21,269 nt of DNA from Collodictyon triciliatum (taxonomy: Eukaryota > CRuMs). The translations under genes were made by a program, and so were the position numbers. The stretch covers positions 1 through 21,269 of the forward strand of contig JBHJMP010001194.1 in the NCBI GenBank assembly GCA_043381765.1, given 5' to 3'. Shown in pieces: positions 1 to 9,371 of the stretch (positions are counted from its first letter, which is position 1; every line of letters begins with the position of its first letter). The notes beneath the pieces were generated by a model that ran no database searches, was not told where the DNA came from, and was given only the letters and a program-made list of their open reading frames with translations.

Positions 1-147
1 CAGCTCGCTATCACTGATTTCTTTCCGGTGCTAGCCTCTCCACGGTAGTGTCTTCTCCTACTCGCGTTTGCTCTCTCCCATGCGCTCCCATCCCGCCCCA
101 TTGTATGGCATAACCTCGCTACACTTTGAATCGAATAAAGGAAAAAT
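1..147 (+). mobile_element. 3' tail of a non-LTR-like retroelement (copy A, cut by the window edge)
   Basis: Positions 2-50 match 8970-9012 and keep the same reading frame: the end of a protein reading QLAITDFFPVL then a stop. Differences between the two copies are partly synonymous (gat/gac, ccg/cca), as expected of a former coding end. After the stop, a shared non-coding tail runs to a terminal motif, tttgaatcgaataaagg followed by A's. The motif contains AATAAA and recurs at 9184-9210 and, diverged, at 9080-9105 and 20545-20567. A coding end plus AATAAA plus a short A-rich tail is the anatomy of a LINE 3' end. No reverse transcriptase is visible here, so the class is inferred. Confidence 0.6.
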
Positions 148-345
148 TAAGGATCGCGCCAGTCCTCTAACGTTCATCCTGTAGTTTTTAACCGAGCACC
201 AGGTTTAATTTGGTATTAATTCCATTTATTACTTACTAGAAAGGGTATAGCAATCTTTCGATTGGTAAACCCAGTGCGCTAGTATCCAAGGTCTCACCAC
301 TTTTTTCACAAAGATTGTGTAATGGTGAAGACTTTCAGGAAAGAC

Positions 346-2290
346 CTAACAGCCTGTTTTTTTAGGGAAGGTGTATGCATATTTTGAAGGATAAAAGAAC
401 TTTCTTGAGTATATTTTTATGCTGTTAGAGTCCCTTGTCAAGAATACACTTTGTTTGCTTTCTGAGCGGCTGCATTCTTTACATATGAGACATCTATACA
501 TTTTTTTGTGTTTCCTTTCGGTGTCATATATTCCAGATCTTTTTCGCAGATACAGCACATCTTGGAGGTTCTTAATTCATATACACTAACTGTTTCAAAA
601 CGTTTGGATGGGATTTTTCGTAATCCTCTTCGGATTGTTGGCATAAAATGTTTCATCTGACATTTTCTGCTCCGGTCTCCATACGCCAGTACAACATCCT
701 TGTGAAATGTCTTTTCGATTCGGTCCAAAAACAATTGTTCACTACTTTTTGTATTAACATACTGTCTCTATACCATCTTTCGAAAAGTTACGCGTTCATA
801 AAATCTGGATAAATCTACCTGGTATCATGGTTTCATAGAGATACATATTTTCGATTTTTTTCATAATCGACCGTGCATGAGTTATGTTTACTCAGTCCTG
901 TCTCTTAATCGATTAAAAATACTCTTGATACCTCAAACCGCTGATTCACTTCAAAAGTCATGGGATCAAAAGAAACATCACTTTGTAAATATGTTTCCAT
1001 GCATATCCCTAAACATCGTACTTCTTTTTTCACGCGCAAAAGTATTTTGTGATTTTTAAGAGATTTGCTATCATGTCTTGTTTGGTGTGCCGTGTAGCGT
1101 ATTTCTTACCTGTCTCATCCACCATGTAAACCATATTAAACTTTCCTGCGTCCACTTCTACTATTTTTTTTGTCGCTAATAAAGATAACTGCTCATCGGA
1201 AAGCTCATATATAAACATATTCTTGGTTCTTTTAGTTTATTTGAATTTTGAATTTGAAAAACCTTTCTTTTCAAACAATAATGACACCGCCAAGCCGTCT
1301 GCTTGTATCGTGTATTTAAAATTGTAGTCTCTTTGACCAAAATCCTCTTCTTCATTTCAAAGAACTTTTCCCTTAGAGTCTCTTTGCATCCTGATATATT
1401 CTTCATTAATGATTTTTTTCTAGTTGATACTAATAGACCTATCAAACATGCAGTATCTAGAGTTATATGACATCGTATATTGTTAGCTCTTGTAGAGATT
1501 GGTTGTAACAGTTTGGCTCTAATGTCCTCAAAAATGCGATTCATGTAAATCAGACATGGAATGCACTTGTTTGGGTTGACTTTGATGTCATATTCGATAC
1601 TTTTTACAATATCTCTGGGAATGATACGATTCAAATGTATTTTAGCCCTTCTTGATATTGTTACGGAATGTCGAGTTTCTTGAAGATGACTTCTTTTTTA
1701 ACTTTCGTAACTGTGCCTTTTTTAATAGCTTCCGTAATATTCTCATCTTTAGGAACTGTTTGATTTATAAAACGCAGGAACCTTTTTACATGATGCTCCT
1801 TAATGTTACTATGATGAGCTGTGAACATTTGCTTTGCCTAGTACGGTAATACATGAGACAGTCCAACCAACGGGGAGCGTTCTTCTTGGGACAAAAGGAA
1901 TCGAAAATCATAGAGATAAACAGTCATCATGTCTTAGCTCATTTCTGTTCTTTTAATTTTGCAGGTCTATATTGTGAAACAATTCCGACTGTCTTTAAAG
2001 CGTACGAAAAAAAACAAAAAACATTTGATTGATTGTTGGGAGTTGTGATTTCAATATGTAACATCTTGCAAACAAATAAGTGTCGGTAACCAAATTATGA
2101 TACAATAAAACCGAATCGTTGATTTTGTCATAGCCATCCGCATTCTTTACAATCGACTTTAGAGATGTTTTCACATTTCGATATTCTGGTTTTACAGACT
2201 TTAGATTCTCAGACTCAAGACGTTATATTTTCTTCATCTGAAAGTCTTTGTTTTACTTTTCCTTTAGAAATCCACCGAGTTCTCAATTTA
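346..2290 (-). pseudogene. Fanzor (eukaryotic TnpB-like RNA-guided nuclease), decayed copy
   Basis: Minus-strand fragments in several frames line up in the order of a Fanzor/TnpB protein. Positions 2270-2226 and 2222-1995 hold an N-terminal helical region with YRNVKTSLKSIVKN and LVTDTYLFARCYIL. Positions 1828-1661 continue the helices (KEHHVKRFLRFINQ). Positions 1634-1312 contain IIPRDIVKSIE, DIKVNPNK and HITLDTACLI. Positions 1311-1237 carry TIQADGLAVSLLFEKKGF. Positions 1218-1030 carry LSDEQLSLLATKKIVEVDAGK, with the RuvC-I Asp. Positions 1000-833 carry ETGLSKHNSCTVDYEK. Positions 755-502 carry VVLAYGDRSRKCQMKHFMPT, the ELRTSK motif and the first CxxC of the zinc ribbon. Positions 507-346 carry the second Cys pair and a RuvC-III-like LTRDSNSIKI. 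At least six frame changes and in-frame stops (for example TAA inside 1000-833) make it inactive. Family assignment rests on recalled Fanzor motifs; no alignment was run. Confidence 0.8.
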
Positions 2291-3150
2291 ATAAAACTTT
2301 AGACAATCAGTCAATTTAAATAAAAAAAAAAACTGCACAAAATCAATTCAGGTAAAATTAAGCATCTACCGAGACTTTCAAAATGTGTGCATTGTGGAAA
2401 ATAAACACACCAAGCTTTTTTTTACAGATGATTTGAGACAAAACGCTGAGAGCCGATTCGGCGAGTTCAAATGGGCGGCCGTATAGCCATTGCGACTGAA
2501 AGTCAACATATCAGCCGCAGACAACATGATTACCGCCGCAAGTGTGGATAATATGCTTTTTTAATATGCATGTTTGGTGGCAATTTATAGGGTGGGCTCT
2601 GTCTGGGCCAAGACAAGGGCTTGTTTGTCATTTTTTGAATTATTACAGGAATGGAAAATAAAATATAAATTGATTATAGGAATGTAATGAGATTTTTTAA
2701 GTATCTTTAACCTTATCATATACTGATTATACTATTATATTATTCAGGTTGTTTCTTGGATTCATCAAAGCTCCTGCTTTTGTCAAACCAGATTTAATTT
2801 GATGGTTGTCTGTGCAATAAACTGTTATATATATGGGTACACTTTTGTTGTATGAAAAGTGTTGTGTATTGAAAGGGATAAAACCAAGTTCGTCACAACC
2901 TTTGTAATAAAGTTAATCCATTTACTGGCTGAATGAGACCGAAGGAAAGAAAAAGAAAAAGAAAAAGAAAAAGAAAAAGAAAAAGAAAAAGAAAAAGAAA
3001 AAGAAAAAGAAAAGTAAAAGTAAAAAGAAACGGACGAATGAATCAGAGCAACTAATACTGAGCAATATATTCATACTTATTTTGCTGCGCGTGGGCCAAT
3101 TGCTTGAATTTGACCGTCTTTTTTTATTCCAGCTTTTGAGTATTATTATT
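2291..3150. other. intergenic, AT-rich, no gene seen
   Basis: No open frame longer than a microsatellite translation and no recognised motif. A short segment at 2450-2560 is richer in G+C than its surroundings but open in no useful frame. A long AAAAAG microsatellite sits at 2945-3028. Confidence 0.6.
2945..3028. repeat. (AAAAAG)n microsatellite
   Basis: About eleven copies of the hexamer AAAAAG are preceded by aaggaaag and followed by degenerate units (aaaagt, aaaaag). The entry sequence aaggaaag(aaaaag)n is the same as that in the tail of retroelement copy B at 9101-9125, where the hexamer occurs three times. Confidence 0.9.
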
Positions 3151-3159
3151 ATTATTTGT

Positions 3160-3594
3160 TTCAAAGAGCTCGCTCCATCTTATTAGTAGCTTGTTGTACT
3201 CACAGGTCGGTGGCAGCTGGTGTCTTGATCGTCGGTGTGACTCGGTGCATAACCTGTGTTGTAAAGGGACGTGGTCAAGTGACCTTTTCGCTCTGGGTTG
3301 GCTGTGTCGGCCTTCTCGGTTTGTGTACACTCAGTAGGCGTTCCACGGTTCAGGGTTGTGGCGTTGGTCTCTTGTTGGCTGTCTCTCGTCCTTCTCAGGA
3401 TCCCTCTTTCCGATCGCTTGCTTGTTTTTTGTTTTTATAGTTTTTTCGGCATCGGGATGCGGTGGGTTGGGAGAAGAAGGAAAGGACGCCAGTGTAATAA
3501 TATTATTTTCTGGAGGTGTCTCCTTTATTTCTCTGTGTCTTTTTTCAATGCTCTCAAGTCTGTCTCTCTCTGTCTGATCACCACATTTATCCAC
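3160..3594 (-). other. possible minus-strand exons of unknown function
   Basis: This stretch is richer in G+C than its surroundings. On the minus strand a hydrophilic, charged frame starts with ATG at 3594 and stays open to 3331 (87 codons). A second minus-strand frame ends in HRP directly before a GTGAGT that could be a splice donor (about 3198-3203). It lies 100 bp downstream of the eIF3b stop on the same strand, so it could be a separate gene or extended 3' UTR. Plus-strand frames are also open but are rich in hydrophobic and Cys residues and look like shadows. No family is recognised. Confidence 0.2.
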
Positions 3595-3700
3595 ATTGTG
3601 AGGTACAGAATAGGTAAACTTTGGGAATTTCTATTGTTGCAAACAAACATGGAAGGAAACAAACCCGAGTATATATGTACACTTCCGTTGACTCAATTAC

Positions 3701-3710
3701 TTTATTTATT
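3701..3710 (-). terminator. overlapping poly(A) signals at the end of eIF3b
   Basis: On the minus strand the sequence aataaataaa runs into the eIF3b stop codon TAA (3704-3702). Two AATAAA hexamers therefore overlap or abut the stop. Further AT-rich sequence follows. The downstream 3' UTR would be very short if these hexamers are used. Confidence 0.45.
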
Positions 3711-6700
3711 TGCTGGTAAAACTTCACGCTTTTCATCAACAAACTGTTCGATTTCCTCCACAACCTCGATGAGTTGTGTTGTTGCCTTCTTTCCATGATA
3801 CTCGGCCCGAATGCTGGCAAGTTCCTGAATCTGTGCGTGTTGGTAAGGGGATTTAGTAGAGTGGTTGGTTCTCAGGAAAACAAGGCATGGTATAGAACAA
3901 AGCAAAAGAGCTTTGGTTGTCGAATGAGATGCATGGGTTTCTGCGATATCTATTTACCTCTTGTTTCTTGCCTTGGATATAATCCAACCATTCCTTTCTG
4001 AGCTGCTGGCGCTCTTGGTCTTTGCTGGCTTGGAACTCATACATGATGGTGTCATCCACCTCCTTGTACTTTCTGGTCAAGTTCTTCAAGTCCCTCTCAA
4101 CAGTCTGTTTATTAATGTTAATAATTGTGGCGATTTCACGAGTGTTATCAAGCTGACAACAAAATGAAAATATAGAATCATGGAGCTGAAGAAAACACGT
4201 AAAACGTTTCCGATGTCTTTTTTTAAAACACATCCATAGGAAATTGAGAATATGTGATAATAGTTGCAACTGCGTCACCTTTTCTTGCTCGGGTGTCAAC
4301 GATGATGGGGGACGAGGTCTCCAGAGGAACTGCTCAAGCCTTTCTTTGACATTGTTCGAGATGAGCTGCCCAGTGACGCTGTAGATGTTAAATGCGTTTT
4401 CGGTCTGCGTCGGGTGTGTAAAAAAAAAAAAAAGAGAGAGAGAGATTGAATCGGCAAGAATGATAGACACATGCAATATAGATCAACAAGCACAGATATA
4501 AGTGATCTAGAATCGGTAGATCAACTTTCTTACAGCGCCCAACAAGTCGTCATTTAGGTCAACAGCCATGGGTTAAATCTTAGAAACAAATAAATGATAG
4601 ATGAATGATTACTGTGGATTTGAACTTCGTGACAACGGTGGCAAAGTAGCGGCCACTGAAATCCCAACCGATGACCGATGATTTCATATGCTCTTGGGTG
4701 CCCAGTATTTCATATGTGTTGGTCTATCCAATCATTTGAATATCAGCTGAACAGTGCGTGCTTTTTTTTTTTTTACAAAAGAAAAAAAGAAGAGAAAAAA
4801 GACTGGGCAAGGCAACTTTCCTCCATCTTCAAACCACAAAAATATTAATATTATCAATACATGGTAAATAATCATATGTTTGACAGGAACTTACATCGAT
4901 AAATTCATAGGCTCCATTCGGACCGCTGGCACCAGAGAGCACAAACACGGCAATAGGGCATTTCGGAGACCAGAATATTTGGCTAACACATTTCTTTTCA
5001 AAGGTTTCTTGAATGAAAAATAAAAGGAAAGGGATGGGGAAAGGAAAATGTGAATATATACTTTAGAGAGAAGCATAGTATTGACGCGTCTGCTGCATGC
5101 ATAATTATGATTGAAATATCAAAGCGATTCACTCACTGGCGATCTTTAGCTGCTTCTCGGCAACCTCGTATATAGCCAGATCCGGTTTCTGGGAGTCTCC
5201 GCTAGCAATAGCAAAGAATTTTGACTGTGCGTTGGGTATAGAGTGAGAGGTGGTACATCTTTCTTACCAATACTGTAAATCAGAAAGTGGCTACAATCAT
5301 CACGAAAGATAATTATCTGTGTAGTTTGGTAGAACTTGATAAATATGAAGTGAAACCTTCGGCTTCCATGAAAAATGTGTGACGACACTCTTGACCTCGA
5401 ATGTTTCGTTGGGGATGGACTTTTCACGCATACGGAAGATTTCAATTCTGTGAACGAATGCAACTATAAATACACGCTTTTTCATCGAGTTGCCTCCCAT
5501 AGAGACGAAAGTACTGTTATGTATTGATTAGCTGCTTACTGAGAGTTGATGACATTTTTCTGCTTGTTTTTCTCGACAATCACGGAAAGGAAATCTCCTT
5601 TATCATGCCATACCATTTTAAGCTAACACAGAACCAGAGTTAGAACTATAAAATGCTTCCATTCTTTTTTATGGAAAGGTTGTGACATAGTGCCAATATC
5701 TTACAGATTTGATTCCAATGGCACTCTTCTGCTTCATCTCGGCCTTTGTTATTGGGTTTACTATGACCAATCTGGCCGGGATTTGTCCCTGGTATTTGTG
5801 TGATCAATAATCTGCAAATTCTAAGTTCGATTTGCAGGATATAAAATTGTCATGTTTATGTTCAGCTTCTGAGTGGAAATAAAAACCCTTTCAGCCATCC
5901 AATATGCCAGGATGTTTTCGGTAGGAGACCAAGAGAAATCCTGAATGCTGGTGACCACAAAGCCCTCCTACATTTGCAGTGGACCCCATATTAACACAAG
6001 TGAAGTAAATTTGGTGGAAATCCTGAGATGAACCTTATCTATCCTGGTCATTGTGGATGACTGGAAGATATCGAGACTGGACTTTTCGCGATCAATTCGA
6101 GCAAAGTGTGCGCCGTCGAAACTCCACTTGAATGATGGCCAGACGTCCTTCTCACCAAGGAAACTACGGAGCTTTCTACCTGAAGAATAATAAACTCTTC
6201 CTTGAGTTTTACTTTTTTTTTTTTGGATTAGGTTGCACAATTCTCGGGGTGAATAAAAGGAAGGGTGAGCTGATAATGTCAAATAAATAGGGCAACCTGT
6301 CAGCACATCCCAAAAAATGACAGAATGAGGGTCACGCGGGTTATCCTTTTCAATATAGCAATATGTCATCAGATATCTGTATTATGATTAATTTAGTAAC
6401 CACTCTTTGCTGGAGAATAAGTTCAACCCCACATCAATAAAGATAATATGATATATAGAACGGGTATCCGATCCGATGAGGTACACATGAAATAGATATG
6501 TATGGCTACCCCTACTTTTCACATGGAGAAAACTGAGCGAAGCGCACATTAGGATGTTGGAAGCGGATGAGTTCTGTCCATGTGGTTCCTTCCCAAGCGA
6601 TAATTCCTTGGCGATGGAAGGTGATCAGATAAGTTCCTCGGGGAGACCATTCGACATGGTCATCGGTCCAGTTCTAAGTTACGATAGCATCTCATTATTA

Positions 6701-7519
6701 GTGAAATAAGCCATACTGAATTCTTTTTTTAGTCTTGCAGTTTACAAATAAAAAAATCAAGCCCATTTCCCAGACATGTAGGTCAATTGCATTTGTTTTT
6801 TCAGGGTATATCTTAAGGGGCGTACGTCTCGTGAGTAGATCTTTTCATGATCGACAAGAGAATCATGCCACATGATGCTTGTAGAAAGGCCGTGTCTGGT
6901 CACGTATTGGTCGCGCCCACGTGAGTCCAAAAGGTATGCAGCAGGGTTAGGCCGTTCTTTGTATGACTTCACCTCGGGCGGCACGTACTGGTCGGTGACC
7001 TTGCTGATTCGCGAAAGGTCGCTCCACAGGTACACGCGGAAAGTGTGGTTTTTGTCGAGCTTAAAGTTGTTGAGCTTCTCAACGAGTTCGTTTGCAGCCT
7101 GAGCGTTTTGCAGGTGGACGAAGGCGTACCTGTGTGAAGTTTTATGCGCATCAAAAAAGAAAAAAAAAGGGGGAGCTTACATATTACCCAAGTAAATAAA
7201 GAAAATAACGCTGTATTGAGAATTGGGATACATAAATAGATGATAGAGGGACACGTTTGAAGAAAGAAAGAAAAAAGGCAAACCCTTTTGTGCCTCCAGA
7301 CGCGTCTGCAGGAAGGACAAAGCCATGAATGCCGAGGGGAAGAGGAGCTATTTTACTCAGCAGAACAGACTTCAGTTTCTCATACTTGGAGGCGTCGATG
7401 CAGGGGATGTTGAGGATCACAACAAACTCGGCAAAGCCCTTTTCGATGGTGATGCTGAGATCTTGGTACTTTGCGACTTCGGGCGAGTCGAGGAAGTCTT
7501 GCAGAGTTTTTTTCTCCAT
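3702..7519 (-). CDS. EIF3B: eukaryotic translation initiation factor 3 subunit b
   Basis: eIF3b is the scaffold of the eIF3 complex that loads mRNA on the 40S ribosome. Exons (complement): 7284-7519, 6826-7129, 6516-6673, 6297-6376, 6034-6179, 5887-5967, 5705-5788, 5540-5622, 5357-5447, 5137-5224, 4895-5007, 4613-4723, 4279-4404, 3958-4152, 3702-3830. All junctions are GT-AG with matching phase, and the sum is 2025 nt, giving 674 aa. An RRM lies near residues 30-115, with RNP2 FVVILNIP at 32-39 and RNP1 KGYAFVHL at 78-85. A WD-type propeller follows, with motifs WSPRGTYLITFH, SWSPTENILAYW, IEIFRMREK (about 392-400), IFWSPK and DFSGRYFATV. The eIF3b signature WRPRPP is at about 553-558. The protein is shorter than human (about 814 aa), mainly because it lacks the long acidic N-terminus. 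The 6034 donor (GTTCAT) is uncertain: a donor at 5997 would add 12 codons but leave a 30-nt intron. Confidence 0.93.
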
Positions 7520-8023
7520 CGTTTATCTGCTCAGCGTGACCTCTGTTTGGACTGGTTTAGTTACTTCACAGGGAGAGTTGGCAAGAAGCGCACTAAGCGA
7601 AATCATGGGGTTGTACTTTGGGCCCTGCAGAGTATCGCCAGCGATCGGCCAACCCCGTTCCTCACCTGAAAGTGCCTAATGATCATAGTGCGTGCAGCCT
7701 CGCCAACACAACTCTTTGACACAATAAAAACCCATCTACTTTCTCACACCTCCTCTGCCCCCGCTCCCTCGCCTTTCGCAGAACGATCTGGTATCGATAG
7801 CACGGAGGAAAATAAAAAAAATCAGACCACATTTACACCGTACTTATTTATCAGTAATATAGATATGGTGCTAATTCGTGCATTTCAAAAATTCAAAATT
7901 ACAAATCAATTGCAATTGGATCTCCCTCGAACACTCAAAACAAACTCGTTCGCTCACAAAGAGAAGGTTTCAATCTGCGTTTTGCAAACACAGATGACAG
8001 GCAACAACAAAAGAACAGAGTAA
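7520..8023. promoter_or_regulatory. shared 5' region between eIF3b and SLBP
   Basis: The two genes are divergent: eIF3b starts at 7519 on the minus strand and the first certain SLBP codons are at 8024 on the plus strand. The roughly 500-bp gap must hold both promoters and the missing SLBP 5' exon. A plus-strand open frame from ATG 7679 to 8023 could contribute that exon, for example up to a GTATCG donor at 7788, but no junction is decisive. A C/T-rich block with many short C runs lies at 7740-7785. Confidence 0.4.
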
Positions 8024-8613
8024 CAGTCAAGAAGCCGCTCGGTCCCACCTCCATGGATACGCAAATCGGCCGAATGGTCTGAAACAAGCACCCTGCGGCT
8101 TCGACAACAGCTGAAGCAGATCGACCTTGGGAAGAAAACACCCGAGTATCAATCCTACGTCGGCCTTGTGGACAGGTTTGTCCAAGTCATCTTGTTTGCA
8201 CACTCTACTATTTTCCCTCTATTCAAAAGACAAGACTTTTATTGTTATGACTACGAAATCCCTTTTTTTTTGTTCTTTGTTTTTATTTCATTAATGCAAT
8301 CGCTGCAAAAATTTAAACTATCGACGGTCTATACAATTGTGACCATAAAACCTCGTGCTTATCTGTATAATTCTTGGACTTTGTTAAAAAAATCACCTCT
8401 CTTCAAAGAGAAAAAAGGAGGTGGCAGCATCCGTGGACGCCCAATCCAAAACACGGCTGCAGTAAACGCGCATGGGACGGACAGATTCGAGCCTGGCGGA
8501 GACTTCTTCACAAATATGACCCTGTTAAAGAGGTCGAAACAAATGCACTCAGCGCAGAACCCGACACATCTTCCATCCAAACCAAAGAGAAAGCAGACCT
8601 AACCCCTAGCTGA
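8024..8613 (+). CDS. SLBP: histone mRNA stem-loop-binding protein, 5' exon unresolved
   Basis: SLBP binds the 3' stem-loop of non-polyadenylated histone mRNAs for processing and translation. Exon 8024-8175 reads on to LRQQLKQIDLGKKTPEYQSY, matching the start of the SLBP RNA-binding domain (RRQKQIxxGKxTxxYxxY). A 233-nt GT-AG intron (8176-8408) is in phase with exon 8409-8613, which carries HPWTPNP, SKRAWDGQI and WRRLLHKYDP. These match the family's HPxTPNK, SRRSWDxQI and LWxxxLHxWDP. The TPN threonine is kept. The family's KKYSRRSWD becomes HGCSKRAWD, so the Tyr is lost. Only about 25 residues follow the domain before TGA at 8611-8613. There is an in-frame stop at 8021-8023 and no Met in this exon, so at least one upstream exon is required. 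Confidence 0.85.
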
Positions 8614-8664
8614 TTTAGGGACTTTTCTCAGGAACACATCATTATTTTGTTCATAAAGTGTTAA

Positions 8665-9012
8665 ATGCACAAAACAAGGAGCCTTCAAGAAGAAACATTT
8701 GCTAGGGAACATGTCCTGTGGTTCTTATGGAGTGTGCGTGCATTCTCTCGCTCTAATGATTCGCCCGAACGAGAAATCAATGTATCCAGGCTGGAAAGTC
8801 TCGCAGATTACAGCTTCCTGAACGGCCTGCTGAAACACGCCCGCATTCTTCGCTACTCTGACCGCAAGCGAAGAGTGATTTGGGAGTGTGTCGTGCGATA
8901 TCTCCCACAGCACATCCAACCCCTGCTACCCACGCAACCAATCAATCAGTTGGGACGCCCACCTGACCAACTCGCTATCACTGACTTCTTTCCAGTGCTA
9001 CCTCTCCAGTAG
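8665..9012 (+). pseudogene. C-terminal remnant of a retroelement polyprotein (fragment)
   Basis: A frame with ATG at 8665 runs to TAG at 9010-9012. Its last eleven or so residues (QLAITDFFPVL) recur in frame at positions 2-34. The composition (many Arg, Leu, Trp, His) fits a degenerate reverse-transcriptase C-terminal region, but no catalytic motif (such as YxDD) is present in this part, so the identity is inferred from the repeat only. The upstream limit is unknown; codons before about 8709 may be host sequence. Confidence 0.35.
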
Positions 9013-9127
9013 TGTCTTCTCCTACTCGCGTTCACTCTACGTTACGCACCTATTCCGTTCCCTTTGTTGGTATAACCCTGATACGCTTTTAATCAAATAA
9101 AGGAAAGAAAAAGAAAAAGAAAAAGAG
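8709..9127 (+). mobile_element. 5'-truncated non-LTR-like retroelement, 3' end (copy B)
   Basis: The last codons, stop and 3' tail (8969-9105) match copy A at the window start. The tail ends in aataaaggaaag and three AAAAAG units. Upstream, the frame stays open to position 8665, including SFLNGLLKHARILRYSDRKR and REINVSRLESLADY, and could be the C-terminal end of the element's polyprotein. Possible weak target-site duplications are gaaacatttgctagg at 8692-8706 and gaaacattcactatg at 9128-9142 (about 12 of 15 matching). If so, the insertion is roughly 8707-9127. It lies between convergent SLBP and the isomerase. Confidence 0.5.
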
Positions 9128-9183
9128 GAAACATTCACTATGTCCCAGTTCATATCAAATGGAATAAACCAAATACCAAGACT

Positions 9184-9210
9184 CTTTGAATCGAATAAAG
9201 GGGGAAAAAA
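9184..9210 (+). mobile_element. 27-bp retroelement micro-insertion with target-site duplication
   Basis: The insert ctttgaatcgaataaagg plus ggg and A6 equals the terminal motif of copy A (127-144). It is flanked by aaccaaataccaagact at 9167-9183 and again at 9211-9227, a 15-18 bp duplication (the exact length is blurred by the A tail). This is an extremely 5'-truncated target-primed reverse transcription event. Confidence 0.85.
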
Positions 9211-9371
9211 AACCAAATACCAAGACTGGCAAAGCGATTAAGAAATGTTCATCGGATATAGATGTCTTGCAGGATAGTAAAAAAACAAAGTTGGCGGCTC
9301 AGTAGGCTTCTTCCTTTGCTGGGCCATTAGGAGTTTATAACTCTCGTTGAAATTGGTTGGTGATTGAGAAG

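Noticed and set aside
2922-3164. Minus frame with a long Phe run
   Set aside because: It is a translation of the AAAAAG microsatellite.
4540-4572. MAVDLNDDLLGA before a GTAAG, considered as an extra eIF3b exon
   Set aside because: No acceptor gives an open frame into it, while skipping it joins FKST to ENAFNIY in phase and matches eIF3b.
7325-7679. Two plus-strand frames of about 115 codons
   Set aside because: They lie opposite eIF3b exon 1, which is firmly identified by its RRM and splice phases.
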